Source of the DNA: Gordonia spumicola
Lineage (GTDB): Bacteria > Actinomycetota > Actinomycetes > Mycobacteriales > Mycobacteriaceae
Assembly (NCBI RefSeq): GCF_009932475.1
Contig: NZ_BJOV01000001.1
Coordinates: forward strand, 310,001-374,000
DNA length: 64,000 nucleotides
Reading direction: 5' to 3'
The notes below the pieces were generated by a model that was not told the origin of the DNA, did no database searches, and saw only the letters and a program-made list of their open reading frames with translations. The position numbers and the translations under genes were made by a program. Of the stretch, positions 1 to 7,321 are shown one piece after another. Numbering within the stretch: the stretch's first letter is position 1; each line of letters starts with the position of its first letter.

Positions 1-263
1 GCCATCTCGCCGAGCCACTGGCGACGACGCTCGCGCCTGCCCTCGCGTCGGGTGCCCCAGACGGCGTCGCGACCGTCGAATGGGCGCCGCTGACGACGGC
101 GGTCGTCGACGTCGACGGTGACACCGGGTCGGTGCTGTTGACCGTCCGCGTGACGGTCACTCCCGCGTCCGGCACCCCGTCGACCGCACGGAAGGCCGTC
201 CACGCGGACTTCAGCCGCGTGGCAGGCCAGTGGCGGCTGTCCGGATTGGACGACCTCTCATGA
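1..263 (+). CDS. Mce-associated membrane protein, C-terminal part (5' end outside window)
   Basis: The frame is open from base 3 to a TGA at 261-263, giving the last 86 residues of a protein that ends WRLSGLDDLS. This ending (a beta-rich domain closing on a W-R/L strand) is like the Mce-associated (Mas) proteins that close mce operons and are thought to stabilise or assist the Mce lipid importer at the cell envelope. The stop overlaps the ATG of the next gene (ATGA), so the two are translationally coupled. Two further Mas-like proteins follow. No start or membrane helix can be seen because the gene is cut by the window edge. Confidence 0.7.
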   Translation, partial: HLAEPLATTLAPALASGAPDGVATVEWAPLTTAVVDVDGDTGSVLLTVRVTVTPASGTPSTARKAVHADFSRVAGQWRLSGLDDLS

Positions 264-859
264 CCGATACCCAGCGCGTGCGACAGGCCCGTGAGAAGCT
301 CGCCGACGCCGTCCGCGAGGAGCGTCTCGCGCTGATCGCGGCCGCCCCGGCCCTGCGCGGTCGTGCCCGACGACGCCGCGCCGCGGTCCGGCTCGCGCTT
401 GTCGCGGCGCTGGTGGTCGCGGTCGCCGCGGCGGGTGTCGGACTGTGGGCCACATTGTCCGCGTCGTCGACGCGGTCGGCGGTGGCGTCGTCGGACGACG
501 CCGTGGCCGCGGCGTCCGCCGCCGTCGTCACGATGCTGACGCCCGACCCCGCGAACGCCGACGCGTACCTGGCCGCGATCGTCGACGACAGCACCGGCGA
601 CCAGCGCAGACGGTTCGAGCAGAATCACGGGGCGATCGCCGAGTACGTCCGCTCGTCGGCGGTCCGGCCGGCGGGCAGTGTCGTCACCGCGGGATCCGAG
701 CGCGCGGACGGCGACACCGTCGATGTCGTGCTCGTCGCGCAGGCCACCGATCCGACTCTCGTCGGCGGACAACAGGGGGAGCAGCGGGTGACCCTCCGGG
801 TGACGATGACGAGGTCGGACGACAGGTGGCTCGTCGCGAACACGGAGCGACTCTCATGA
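260..859 (+). CDS. Mce-associated membrane protein (second of three)
   Basis: This 199-residue protein has a charged cytoplasmic N-terminus (coiled-coil-like, residues 5-28), an RRRR stop, one hydrophobic helix at about 43-64 and an extracytoplasmic domain. That is the usual Mas architecture: a single N-terminal helix plus an NTF2-like domain ending in a W-L-V strand (RWLVANTERLS). ATG 260 is chosen because it overlaps the upstream TGA in an ATGA; a GTG at 230 lies inside the upstream gene and is less likely. Its own stop overlaps the next ATG in the same way. The role is inferred from the family: an accessory of an Mce lipid or steroid import complex. Confidence 0.8.
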   Translation: MTDTQRVRQAREKLADAVREERLALIAAAPALRGRARRRRAAVRLALVAALVVAVAAAGVGLWATLSASSTRSAVASSDDAVAAASAAVVTMLTPDPANADAYLAAIVDDSTGDQRRRFEQNHGAIAEYVRSSAVRPAGSVVTAGSERADGDTVDVVLVAQATDPTLVGGQQGEQRVTLRVTMTRSDDRWLVANTERLS

Positions 860-1374
860 TCGGATGGAGTGATCGGCCGACGGGCGAGCGTCGCAGACTG
901 TCCGTGTGGCTCGCGCTGATCGCGGCCGGACTGACCGTCGCGGTCGTCGTGGGCACGCTCAGCGTCCGCGCCAGAGTCGAACCGGTGCCGCCCGATGGAG
1001 AGGTCGCGGCGGCCGCCGCGTCGGCGGTGTCGGCGTTGATGACGTTCGCGCCCGCCGACACCACTCGCCGACGGGACGAGGTGGCCGCACACCTCACCGG
1101 GGTGCTGGCCGCCGACTACGCCCTTCGCGGGCCGGACGTCGTCTTCACCTCCGCCGTCGAGTCGGACGTGACGATGACCGTCGACGTGACCGACGCGGCG
1201 GCCGTCACCCGGTCCGACCGGTCGGCGCGGGTGATGGTCTTCGCGGATCAGACGATCGTCGTCGGGGCGCACGCGGACACGCCGTCGCATACCGGTGTCG
1301 CCCGCTGGGCGTGGATGCGGCGCGTGGACGGCCGGTGGCTTCTGGCTAAACTAGAACCTGTTACACCTCAGTGA
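856..1374 (+). CDS. Mce-associated membrane protein (third of three)
   Basis: This 172-residue protein has a transmembrane helix at about 15-36 followed by an extracytoplasmic domain ending RWLLAKLEPVTPQ, the same architecture as its upstream neighbours. The start ATG 856 overlaps the preceding TGA. It closes the mce operon. The last codons overlap a perfect KstR-type operator (1352-1365), which appears to serve the next gene rather than this one. With steroid-degradation genes alongside, the operon could be a steroid-importing (mce4-like) operon, but the Mce and YrbE proteins themselves lie outside the window, so this is inference. Confidence 0.78.
   Translation: MIGWSDRPTGERRRLSVWLALIAAGLTVAVVVGTLSVRARVEPVPPDGEVAAAAASAVSALMTFAPADTTRRRDEVAAHLTGVLAADYALRGPDVVFTSAVESDVTMTVDVTDAAAVTRSDRSARVMVFADQTIVVGAHADTPSHTGVARWAWMRRVDGRWLLAKLEPVTPQ
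1352..1365 (+). promoter_or_regulatory. KstR-type operator, within the end of the mas gene
   Basis: The sequence TAGAACCTGTTACA matches the KstR consensus TnnAACnnGTTnnA at every fixed position. It lies 45 bp before the ferredoxin reductase ATG, inside the last codons of the upstream gene. This suggests an internal, steroid-responsive promoter for the reductase-alkD pair. Confidence 0.7.
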
Positions 1375-1410
1375 GCCGCGGGGCGGCCGAGAAGTCGTGA
1401 AGGAGACTCC

Positions 1411-2604
1411 ATGAACGAACCGATCGTGATCGTCGGCGCAGGCCTCGGCGGAATCCGGCTCGCCGAGAACCTCCGCAACGGCGGCTACGAAGGCGAACTC
1501 GTCCTCATCGGGGAGGAGCCGCACGCCCCGTACGACCGCCCGCCGCTGTCGAAGGCCGTCCTGACCGGCGACCACACCACGACCGACCTCAAGCGCCCCG
1601 AGTACTACACGGACAGTCGTATCGATCTGCGCACCGGCACCCGGGTGACCGCGGTCGACCCGGCGTCGCACACCGTGACCGTCGACCATGACGGTGTCGT
1701 CGACCAGGTGAGCTATGGGACTCTGGTCCTCGCGACGGGGCTCGTCGCGCGCCGATTCCCGGGAGCCGACGACGTCCGCGGCGTCCACGTGATCCGCACG
1801 ATCGACGACGCCCTCGCCCTGCGCGCCGACGCCGCCACCGCGACGAAGGCGGCCGTCGTCGGCGCCGGATTCATCGGTTGCGAGGTCGCGGCCAGCCTGC
1901 GGGCCCTGGACATCCCCGTCACGGTAGTGGAACCCGCGCAGACCCCGCTCGCCGTGGCGGTCGGCGCCACGATCGGTGAGATGATCACCCGTCTGCATCG
2001 CGAGGCCGACGTCGACCTGCGCACCGGAACCGGCGTGGACGAGCTGGCCGTCGCTGACGGTGCGGTCACCGGGATCGTGCTGTCGGACGGGACGACGATC
2101 GACGCCGATCTGGTCGTCGTCGGCATCGGCGGCTACCCCGACCTCGGCTACCTCGACGGATCGGGCATCCCGATGGCGCCGCGCGAATCCGGCGGCGGCA
2201 TCGCCTGCAACGGAGTGGGACTGGCCGTGGACGACGTCTACGCGCTCGGCGACGCCGCGAACTGGACCGATGTCCACGGCGACCACAACCGTGTGGAGCA
2301 CTGGAATCACGTCGTCGACCAGGCCGCGATCGTCGCCGCGCAACTGCTCGGCCATCCGATCGCGCATCAGGCCGTGCCCTACTTCTGGAGCGACCAGTAC
2401 GGTCTCAAGATCCAGATGCTCGGTGCGCCGCATAGCGACGACGACGTCCACGTGGTGGACGACGACGGCCGCCGATTCCTCGCCTACTACAGTCGCGACG
2501 GAATCCTGACCGGCGTCGTCGGTGCGGGCCGCGTCGGCAAGCTGATGAAGACCCGGCCACACCTGTTGACGCCAACGCCGATCGCCGCTCTGCTCGACGC
2601 ATGA
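1411..2604 (+). CDS. NAD(P)H-dependent ferredoxin reductase (rhodocoxin/putidaredoxin reductase type)
   Basis: At 397 residues this is the family's normal length of about 400. It shows two Rossmann dinucleotide sites: an FAD motif VGAGLGG near residues 8-14 and an NAD motif VVGAGFIG near 150-157. The late FAD motif ALGDAAN and a reductase C-terminal domain are also present. Such enzymes pass electrons from NAD(P)H to a ferredoxin that feeds cytochrome P450 or Rieske oxygenases. The ATG at 1411 has a good AGGAGA ribosome site at 1401. A KstR operator just upstream suggests it supplies electrons to a steroid oxygenase or P450; this is inferred. The stop overlaps the next gene's ATG. Confidence 0.88.
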   Translation: MNEPIVIVGAGLGGIRLAENLRNGGYEGELVLIGEEPHAPYDRPPLSKAVLTGDHTTTDLKRPEYYTDSRIDLRTGTRVTAVDPASHTVTVDHDGVVDQVSYGTLVLATGLVARRFPGADDVRGVHVIRTIDDALALRADAATATKAAVVGAGFIGCEVAASLRALDIPVTVVEPAQTPLAVAVGATIGEMITRLHREADVDLRTGTGVDELAVADGAVTGIVLSDGTTIDADLVVVGIGGYPDLGYLDGSGIPMAPRESGGGIACNGVGLAVDDVYALGDAANWTDVHGDHNRVEHWNHVVDQAAIVAAQLLGHPIAHQAVPYFWSDQYGLKIQMLGAPHSDDDVHVVDDDGRRFLAYYSRDGILTGVVGAGRVGKLMKTRPHLLTPTPIAALLDA

Positions 2605-3329
2605 GCGTGAGCCCGGAGTCGACGGCGGCCGACATCTCGTCGGCGGTCGTCGCGATGGGCGACGCCGACAAGGCCGCCTCGGCCCGGCGCTACTTCAAGA
2701 CCGGTCCGGGCGAGTACGGCGAGGGCGACGAGTTCGTCGGTGTCCGGGTCCCGGACCTGCGACGACTGTCGCGATCGCTGCGTGGACTGCCGGCCGGGGT
2801 GATCATCGAACTTCTCGACTCACCACTGCACGAGGTCCGCCATCTGGCCCTGCTCACGATGGTTCTGAACTTCTCGGCGCGCGGATCGGAGCGTGAGTCG
2901 TGGGTGCAGACCTACCGGGAGGCGGTGGTGTCGGGGCGGGTGAACAATTGGGATCTCGTCGACTGCTCGGCGTCGGACGTTCTCGGCGCCTGGCTTGTCG
3001 AGGTCGACGATGCGGGCGAGTTGCTCGAGTGGGCGGCGTCGGATGATCTGTGGCGTCGTCGTGTGGGGATCATCGGCGCCTACGCCTTCATCCGGGCCGG
3101 TCGGGCAGACGCGATTCTCGCCGTCGCCCCGCTGGTGATCGACGACCGCCGCGATCTGATCCAGAAGGCGTTCGGTTGGATGCTCCGCGAGGCGGGAGGC
3201 CGGATCGACGAGTCGGTGCTCACCGACTATCTCCAGGCTCACGCCTCGCAGATGGGCCGTACCGCGCTCTCCTACGCGGTCGAGAAGCTGACGCCCGACC
3301 AGCGGGCGCATTTCCGGTCACTCCGCTGA
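2601..3329 (+). CDS. AlkD-like DNA alkylation repair protein
   Basis: This 242-residue helical protein looks like the HEAT-repeat DNA alkylation repair (AlkD/AlkC) family: ARRYFKTGPGEYGEGDEFVGVRVP at the start, the central NNWDLVD motif, then LWRRRVGII and IQKAFGWMLREAG. These are hallmark segments of AlkD, a glycosylase that removes bulky or cationic alkylated bases. The ATG overlaps the reductase stop (ATGA), so it is co-translated with a gene under a KstR box. That is an odd partnership functionally and may be simple hitch-hiking. The gene ends a few bases from the convergent DoxX-like gene. Confidence 0.85.
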   Translation: MSVSPESTAADISSAVVAMGDADKAASARRYFKTGPGEYGEGDEFVGVRVPDLRRLSRSLRGLPAGVIIELLDSPLHEVRHLALLTMVLNFSARGSERESWVQTYREAVVSGRVNNWDLVDCSASDVLGAWLVEVDDAGELLEWAASDDLWRRRVGIIGAYAFIRAGRADAILAVAPLVIDDRRDLIQKAFGWMLREAGGRIDESVLTDYLQAHASQMGRTALSYAVEKLTPDQRAHFRSLR

Positions 3330-3334
3330 CGGGG

Positions 3335-3724
3335 TCAGGCCTCGTCGACGACGCGACGGGGAGCGCCCCGCCGGACCAGCAGCGCCAGCACGATCAGGGG
3401 GACCTGGAGGGGCAGGCGCGCCCATGCGATGGACTTCATCAGCGTGCTCTTGTCGACCCACAGCCGGATCATGTTGACGTTCGCGGGGAACACCGCGATG
3501 AACAGAAGTGCCGCGAGACCGGCCGCTGTCCGGCGGGTGCGGGGCACGAGAACCGCTGCGCCGAGTCCGATCTCGGCCGCGCCGGACGCGTACGTCCACA
3601 TCCGCTTGTCGCCGGGAACCTCGTCGGGGACGATTCCGTCGAATGGTTCCGGCGCGACGAAGTGCAGGACTCCCGGCACCAGGAGGATCGCCGACAGGAT
3701 GCGTGTGAGCCGCTCGTGGATCAT
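3335..3724 (-). CDS. DoxX-like four-helix membrane protein
   Basis: This 129-residue protein has four hydrophobic segments at about 7-24, 42-60, 66-85 and 103-118. It carries FVAPEPFDGIVP after the first helix and FPANVNM near the third, typical of small DoxX/DUF-type membrane proteins. The biochemical role of such proteins is poorly defined; some actinobacterial relatives take part in redox or oxidative-stress complexes. It is convergent with alkD (5-bp gap). It precedes kshB on the same strand order but is downstream of it, 30 bp after the kshB stop, so it may be co-transcribed with kshB. Confidence 0.65.
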   Translation of the reverse strand: MIHERLTRILSAILLVPGVLHFVAPEPFDGIVPDEVPGDKRMWTYASGAAEIGLGAAVLVPRTRRTAAGLAALLFIAVFPANVNMIRLWVDKSTLMKSIAWARLPLQVPLIVLALLVRRGAPRRVVDEA

Positions 3725-3754
3725 GCCGTCGAGTCTAGGTTGTGTCTCCTAGAG

Positions 3755-4813
3755 TCAGAACTCGACGCGCAGCTTGTCGGACGTCGGCTTGGCCTGGCAG
3801 CCGAGGATGTAGCCGTCGGCGATGTCGTCCGGGTCGAGGGCTCCGGACACCTCCATCTCGACGGTGCCCTCGGTGAGCGTGCACGCGCACGAACCGCATT
3901 CGCCCTCCTGGCAGGAGTACGGGGCGTCGAGTCCGGCGGCGAGCATGATGTCGACGAGGGTGCGCGATCGAGGCCACACGAGTTCGTGGGTCTCGCCGTC
4001 GAGCTCCACCTCGACCTGCGCCGCGTCGGCGGCTTCCTCCTCGCTCACTTCGGCGTGCTCGACGTCGACGAACGGGTCGCCCGACAGCGAGTTGTACACC
4101 TCGGCGTGCACATTGTGGTGGTCGAACTTGGCCTTCGCCAGGCCTGCGTGGACGGCGTCCATGAACGGCCCCGGACCGCACATGTAGGCAGAGTGGGTCG
4201 CGGACATGGGCGCGAACAGTGTCGCGAGCTTCTTCTCGGTCGGCAGGCCCTGGACAGATTCGAGCCAGTGGATCACCGACAGCCTGCCGGGGTGCTTGTC
4301 CTGCAGGTCGCGCAGTTCGGCGCCGAATATGACGTCGTTCTCGCTGCGGTTGGCGTAGAAGAACATGATCGGCCCGGTGCCGGTCGCGAGAGCGGTCTTG
4401 AGGATCGACATGACCGGTGTGACGCCGGATCCGGCGGCGAGCAGCAGCATCGGCGCGTGGATGTTGGCCGGGGTGAACACGCCGGACGGGGGCAGCGCCT
4501 CGACCTGATCGCCCGCGGACAGGTTGTCGCAGATCCAGTTGGAGCCGTAGCCGTCGACGGTCCGCTTGACCGTCACCTTGGGCAGCGCGTCGTGCTTGGG
4601 TGCGGACGACAGCGAATAGCAGCGCGCGACCGACCCGGTCTGGTCGGACGGGATGCGCAGGGTGAGGAACTGACCCGGCAGATAGTCGGCGAACTTCTCG
4701 GCGTGTGTGCCGGGGATGTCGAAGACGATGCTGCGCGAGTCCGCGGTCTCGTCGATCACCTCGGCGACGGTGAGGATCGCGCTGCGCGTGCTGTGCGGGG
4801 TCAGGTCGGTCAT
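3755..4813 (-). CDS. kshB: 3-ketosteroid 9-alpha-hydroxylase reductase subunit (KshB/HmpA type)
   Basis: This 352-residue flavin/iron-sulfur reductase passes electrons from NADH to the Rieske oxygenase KshA, which 9-alpha-hydroxylates androstenedione-type steroids and leads to B-ring opening. Visible motifs are the FAD-binding RCYSLSS (64-70), the NAD-binding GSGVTPV (128-134) and CGPGPFM (212-218). A C-terminal plant-type [2Fe-2S] ferredoxin domain has Cys301, Cys306, Cys309 and Cys339. This order (reductase first, ferredoxin last) is that of KshB and related class IA reductases such as PaaE/HmpA. The ATG at 4813 follows a GAGAGCGC leader. A perfectly palindromic KstR operator lies about 42 bp upstream, strongly supporting the steroid assignment. 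No kshA is visible here. Confidence 0.9.
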   Translation of the reverse strand: MTDLTPHSTRSAILTVAEVIDETADSRSIVFDIPGTHAEKFADYLPGQFLTLRIPSDQTGSVARCYSLSSAPKHDALPKVTVKRTVDGYGSNWICDNLSAGDQVEALPPSGVFTPANIHAPMLLLAAGSGVTPVMSILKTALATGTGPIMFFYANRSENDVIFGAELRDLQDKHPGRLSVIHWLESVQGLPTEKKLATLFAPMSATHSAYMCGPGPFMDAVHAGLAKAKFDHHNVHAEVYNSLSGDPFVDVEHAEVSEEEAADAAQVEVELDGETHELVWPRSRTLVDIMLAAGLDAPYSCQEGECGSCACTLTEGTVEMEVSGALDPDDIADGYILGCQAKPTSDKLRVEF

Positions 4814-4854
4814 GGTGCGCTCTCTGTGCGGAGACGTCCGACCGAGGCCGGAAC

Positions 4855-4868
4855 TAGAACGTGTTCTA
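4855..4868. promoter_or_regulatory. KstR-type operator upstream of kshB
   Basis: TAGAACGTGTTCTA is a fully symmetric 14-mer matching TnnAACnnGTTnnA. It lies between the divergent kshB (start 4813) and the gene at 5000, close to the former. KstR-family repressors release such sites when steroid-derived acyl-CoA accumulates; that part is established knowledge, not visible here. Confidence 0.8.
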
Positions 4869-4999
4869 CATGAGGGTATCAGCGCTTGGAAGTGTGTCAC
4901 AGACGCCGCGTTCCGCGATGGAGGGCGCACCTGGTCGATGGGTCGATCGGATTCGTGCATTGTCCCCTGAACGGATGAAACGGTTGATAGCGTCGAGTC

Positions 5000-6160
5000 A
5001 TGACGCCTTCGGGGGAAGAACTCATCGAGTTCAATCGTGCGACGGCCGAGTCGACGATCGTCGCGACGGTCAACTTCTCGCACAACGTCGGCAACGGGTG
5101 GGAGGTGCGACGAGTCTGGTACAGCCCGCCGGGCTACTGGCGGGTGGAAGGCGCCGACGGAGTGGAACTCGTCGTCGGCCCCGACTATGTCTACCGCCCG
5201 GTCGACGGTCGAATGGAGCGTTCGCGTGCCACGCACGCGAGGTCGAGTGTGGGCATGCTCCCCGCCCACCTGATGCAGCCTCACCAGATACTCACGATGT
5301 ACACGGCGTGGCCCGCGCCGGAACCGCCGCGGTCGATCGGTCCGACGCCGCCGGGGCCGGATGCGGGGTTGCTGGCTGTCGCCGGTTCCGTGCACGACGG
5401 CGGGCCACGGTGGACCATCGCGTCGGATGTGCTCGCGAAGCCTGTGCGAGGCAGGCCCGCGTGGGCGGTGACGATCGCGCTGTCGAACGACATGGGCAAC
5501 CGGGCGTACGAGTGGGTGTTCGACGCCGCGACGGGTGTGGTGATCGGCCGGAATCTCGGCTCGCTGTACGGCGTCACCGAGGTGTCGGATCTCGTGGTGG
5601 GCGCGCCTGTTGATCCGGCGATGTTCGAGTGGGCGGGCGACTGCATCGATGCGACGGTGGCGGCCGCTCAGCGTGCCGACGCGGCGCGGGAAGAGGAGCG
5701 CTTTCGGGACTCGAACGGGGCGGGCAACACCGTCGAACGCTATCTCGATCGCGAGTACGGCACCGTCCTGGTGCGAACCGACTTCACGGACGACGACGCA
5801 TGGGTCGCGCTCGTGGACTCCGTCAACTCGGATCGGGACGGATTGATCGGGGCGGGCCTTCCGGTCGTCGACAACCGACGCTACGAGGGTTGGGGCGTCG
5901 ACGACTTCCTCGCCGCGTACGACCGCACGCCGCGGAATGTGGTGATCGCGGGCCCGGACGCGTTCGTGCACCCCGAACGTCTGTTGACTTATCTCCGGAT
6001 CACTCCGGCGGACGTCGATTCGACGGAGCGGGGGACCGTCAGGATCGTCAACGCGGATTCGCTCGCCCTGATGCAGGCGAACATCGACGTGACGAACATG
6101 TTCCTGTACGAGATGACACCGGACGCTGACGGAATCCTACGAATGGAGTGGCTCGGCTGA
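5000..6160 (+). CDS. Hypothetical protein: lipoprotein-carrier-like N-terminal region plus DUF6924-like C-terminal domain
   Basis: This 386-residue protein has no signal peptide or membrane helix. The N-terminal 230 residues are beta-rich (VRRVWYSPPGYWRVEG, LVVGPDYVYRP) and resemble the LolA/RseB type of fold in which a plain sheet carries W-R-V-E strands. The C-terminal part, from about residue 253, has TVLVRTDFTDDDAWVAL and a stretch resembling DUF6924, a small domain of unknown function common in actinobacteria. The ATG at 5000 is preceded by GATAGCGTCGAGTC, a weak ribosome site. It lies divergent to kshB across the KstR operator, so it might be co-regulated. Its end overlaps mftR by 24 bp, convergently. 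Function unknown. Confidence 0.6.
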   Translation: MTPSGEELIEFNRATAESTIVATVNFSHNVGNGWEVRRVWYSPPGYWRVEGADGVELVVGPDYVYRPVDGRMERSRATHARSSVGMLPAHLMQPHQILTMYTAWPAPEPPRSIGPTPPGPDAGLLAVAGSVHDGGPRWTIASDVLAKPVRGRPAWAVTIALSNDMGNRAYEWVFDAATGVVIGRNLGSLYGVTEVSDLVVGAPVDPAMFEWAGDCIDATVAAAQRADAAREEERFRDSNGAGNTVERYLDREYGTVLVRTDFTDDDAWVALVDSVNSDRDGLIGAGLPVVDNRRYEGWGVDDFLAAYDRTPRNVVIAGPDAFVHPERLLTYLRITPADVDSTERGTVRIVNADSLALMQANIDVTNMFLYEMTPDADGILRMEWLG

Positions 6161-6757
6161 TCTGGCCGTCGTCAACGACCCGACCCCGTCGACGAGGACG
6201 CGGCCGCCGGTCTCGAGGAGTTCGGTGAGGTCGGACGTCGGGTCGGCGAGCCACTGGTCGTAGGCCGCGAGGGCGGTGCCGAGGGTCATCCACGCGATGG
6301 TCTGCGGGATGTGGTCGCCGGGGTCGACGGCGAGTCGGGCCGCGCAGTGCTCGGCGATCACCTGGCGCCAGTCGGCGTACATGAGCATCGAATGGGCCTG
6401 CAGCGCGGGCACTCCCAGCAGGAGCGACATGCGGCTGCGGTGCTTCTCCACGTAGTCGCCGGGCACCTCGTTGAACACGATGAGTGCGCGGATCAGGCTC
6501 TCCCCGAGGCTGATGTCCTCGGGTGCTCGCGCGAGCCGGGTTCGCAAGTCGTCGAGATGATCGTCGAACTCGCCCCAGGCGAGCGAGTTCTTGGACGGGT
6601 AGTAGCGGAACAGCGTGCGCCGCGCGATGCCTGCCGCCGAGGCGATGTCGTCGACGCTCGTCTCGTCGAAGCCGTTGGCGGTGAAGAGGTCGATCGCGAC
6701 CTCGCTGAGGCGGCCGCGAGTGGTCGCGGCGGGGCGTCCGGCGAACGGTCTCGACAC
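6137..6757 (-). CDS. mftR: Mycofactocin system TetR-family repressor MftR
   Basis: This 206-residue TetR regulator has its helix-turn-helix at about residues 34-56 (SVDDIASAAGIARRTLFRYY). It has a ligand-binding domain with the RSRMSLLLGVPALQAHSML stretch seen in MftR. It is divergent from mftA with a 130-bp gap, the standard arrangement for the mycofactocin regulator. The start is a GTG at 6757 with an AGGAGA site upstream on the minus strand. MftR of mycobacteria responds to long-chain acyl-CoA; the same is expected here but not visible. Confidence 0.9.
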   Translation of the reverse strand: MSRPFAGRPAATTRGRLSEVAIDLFTANGFDETSVDDIASAAGIARRTLFRYYPSKNSLAWGEFDDHLDDLRTRLARAPEDISLGESLIRALIVFNEVPGDYVEKHRSRMSLLLGVPALQAHSMLMYADWRQVIAEHCAARLAVDPGDHIPQTIAWMTLGTALAAYDQWLADPTSDLTELLETGGRVLVDGVGSLTTARSAEPLHS

Positions 6758-6825
6758 GATCGTCTCCTGTCTGTGCTGGTCACGATGGTACCTGGGATGA
6801 ATCTGCGCCGAACGCTAGCAATTCT

Positions 6826-6836
6826 GCACTCAGTGC
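6826..6836. promoter_or_regulatory. Candidate MftR operator in the mftR-mftA gap
   Basis: GCACTCAGTGC is a perfect 5+1+5 palindrome, the clearest symmetric site in the 130-bp divergent gap. It lies about 50 bp before mftA. Assigning it to MftR is inference from position only. Confidence 0.3.
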
Positions 6837-6887
6837 CATTATGGTGTGAAGCGAACCACACAGAACTACATCAGGAGGTTGGTTCAC

Positions 6888-6980
6888 ATGGCCGAACAGG
6901 CAGCCCAGACTCACGACGAGCTCGTCGCCGAGTCGCTGGTGGAAGAAGTGTCCATCGACGGGATGTGCGGCGTCTACTGA
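6888..6980 (+). CDS. mftA: Mycofactocin precursor peptide MftA
   Basis: This 30-residue ribosomal peptide begins MAEQAAQTHDE and ends in the invariant core IDGMCGVY. Val29 and Tyr30 are decarboxylated and crosslinked by MftC, excised by MftE, and oxidised by MftD to give the redox cofactor premycofactocin. The acidic leader (residues 1-22) is what MftB binds. The ATG has a near-perfect AGGAGG at 6873-6878, nine bases upstream, so translation should be strong. Its stop TGA shares its last A with the mftB ATG, coupling the genes. The length and core are as expected for the family. Confidence 0.96.
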   Translation: MAEQAAQTHDELVAESLVEEVSIDGMCGVY

Positions 6981-7321
6981 TGACCACCGCATCGACCACT
7001 GCTCCCGGCGGCCCCTCGGCCGCCGGGAGCGGTCCCGCCTTCGACCTCGCCGCCGCGTGGACGCTCAACCCGAAGGTCGCCCTGCGACCCGAGCCGTTCG
7101 GCGCCCTGCTCTACCACTTCGGAACGCGCAAGCTGTCGTTCCTCAAGAACCTGACAGTCGTCGGAATCGTGAAGTCGCTCGCCGACCATCCGACCGCCGG
7201 CGCCGCACTCGACGCCGCGGGCATCACCGACGGCGACCGCCCGCTCTATCTGCAGGCGCTCACCGCGCTGGCCGAGTCGGGAATGATCATCGAAGGCCGC
7301 ACCCCAGGAGTGAACCCGTGA
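6980..7321 (+). CDS. mftB: Mycofactocin precursor chaperone MftB
   Basis: This 113-residue PqqD-like RiPP recognition element binds the MftA leader and hands it to the radical SAM enzyme MftC. The conserved WTLNPKVALRPEPFGALLYHFG segment is characteristic, followed by KLSFLKN and a winged-helix-like C-terminus. The ATG at 6980 overlaps the mftA stop. The reading frame is open further upstream (across the opposite-strand mftR), but the overlap with mftA and the family length fix the start. Its stop overlaps the GTG start of mftC. Confidence 0.93.
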   Translation: MTTASTTAPGGPSAAGSGPAFDLAAAWTLNPKVALRPEPFGALLYHFGTRKLSFLKNLTVVGIVKSLADHPTAGAALDAAGITDGDRPLYLQALTALAESGMIIEGRTPGVNP

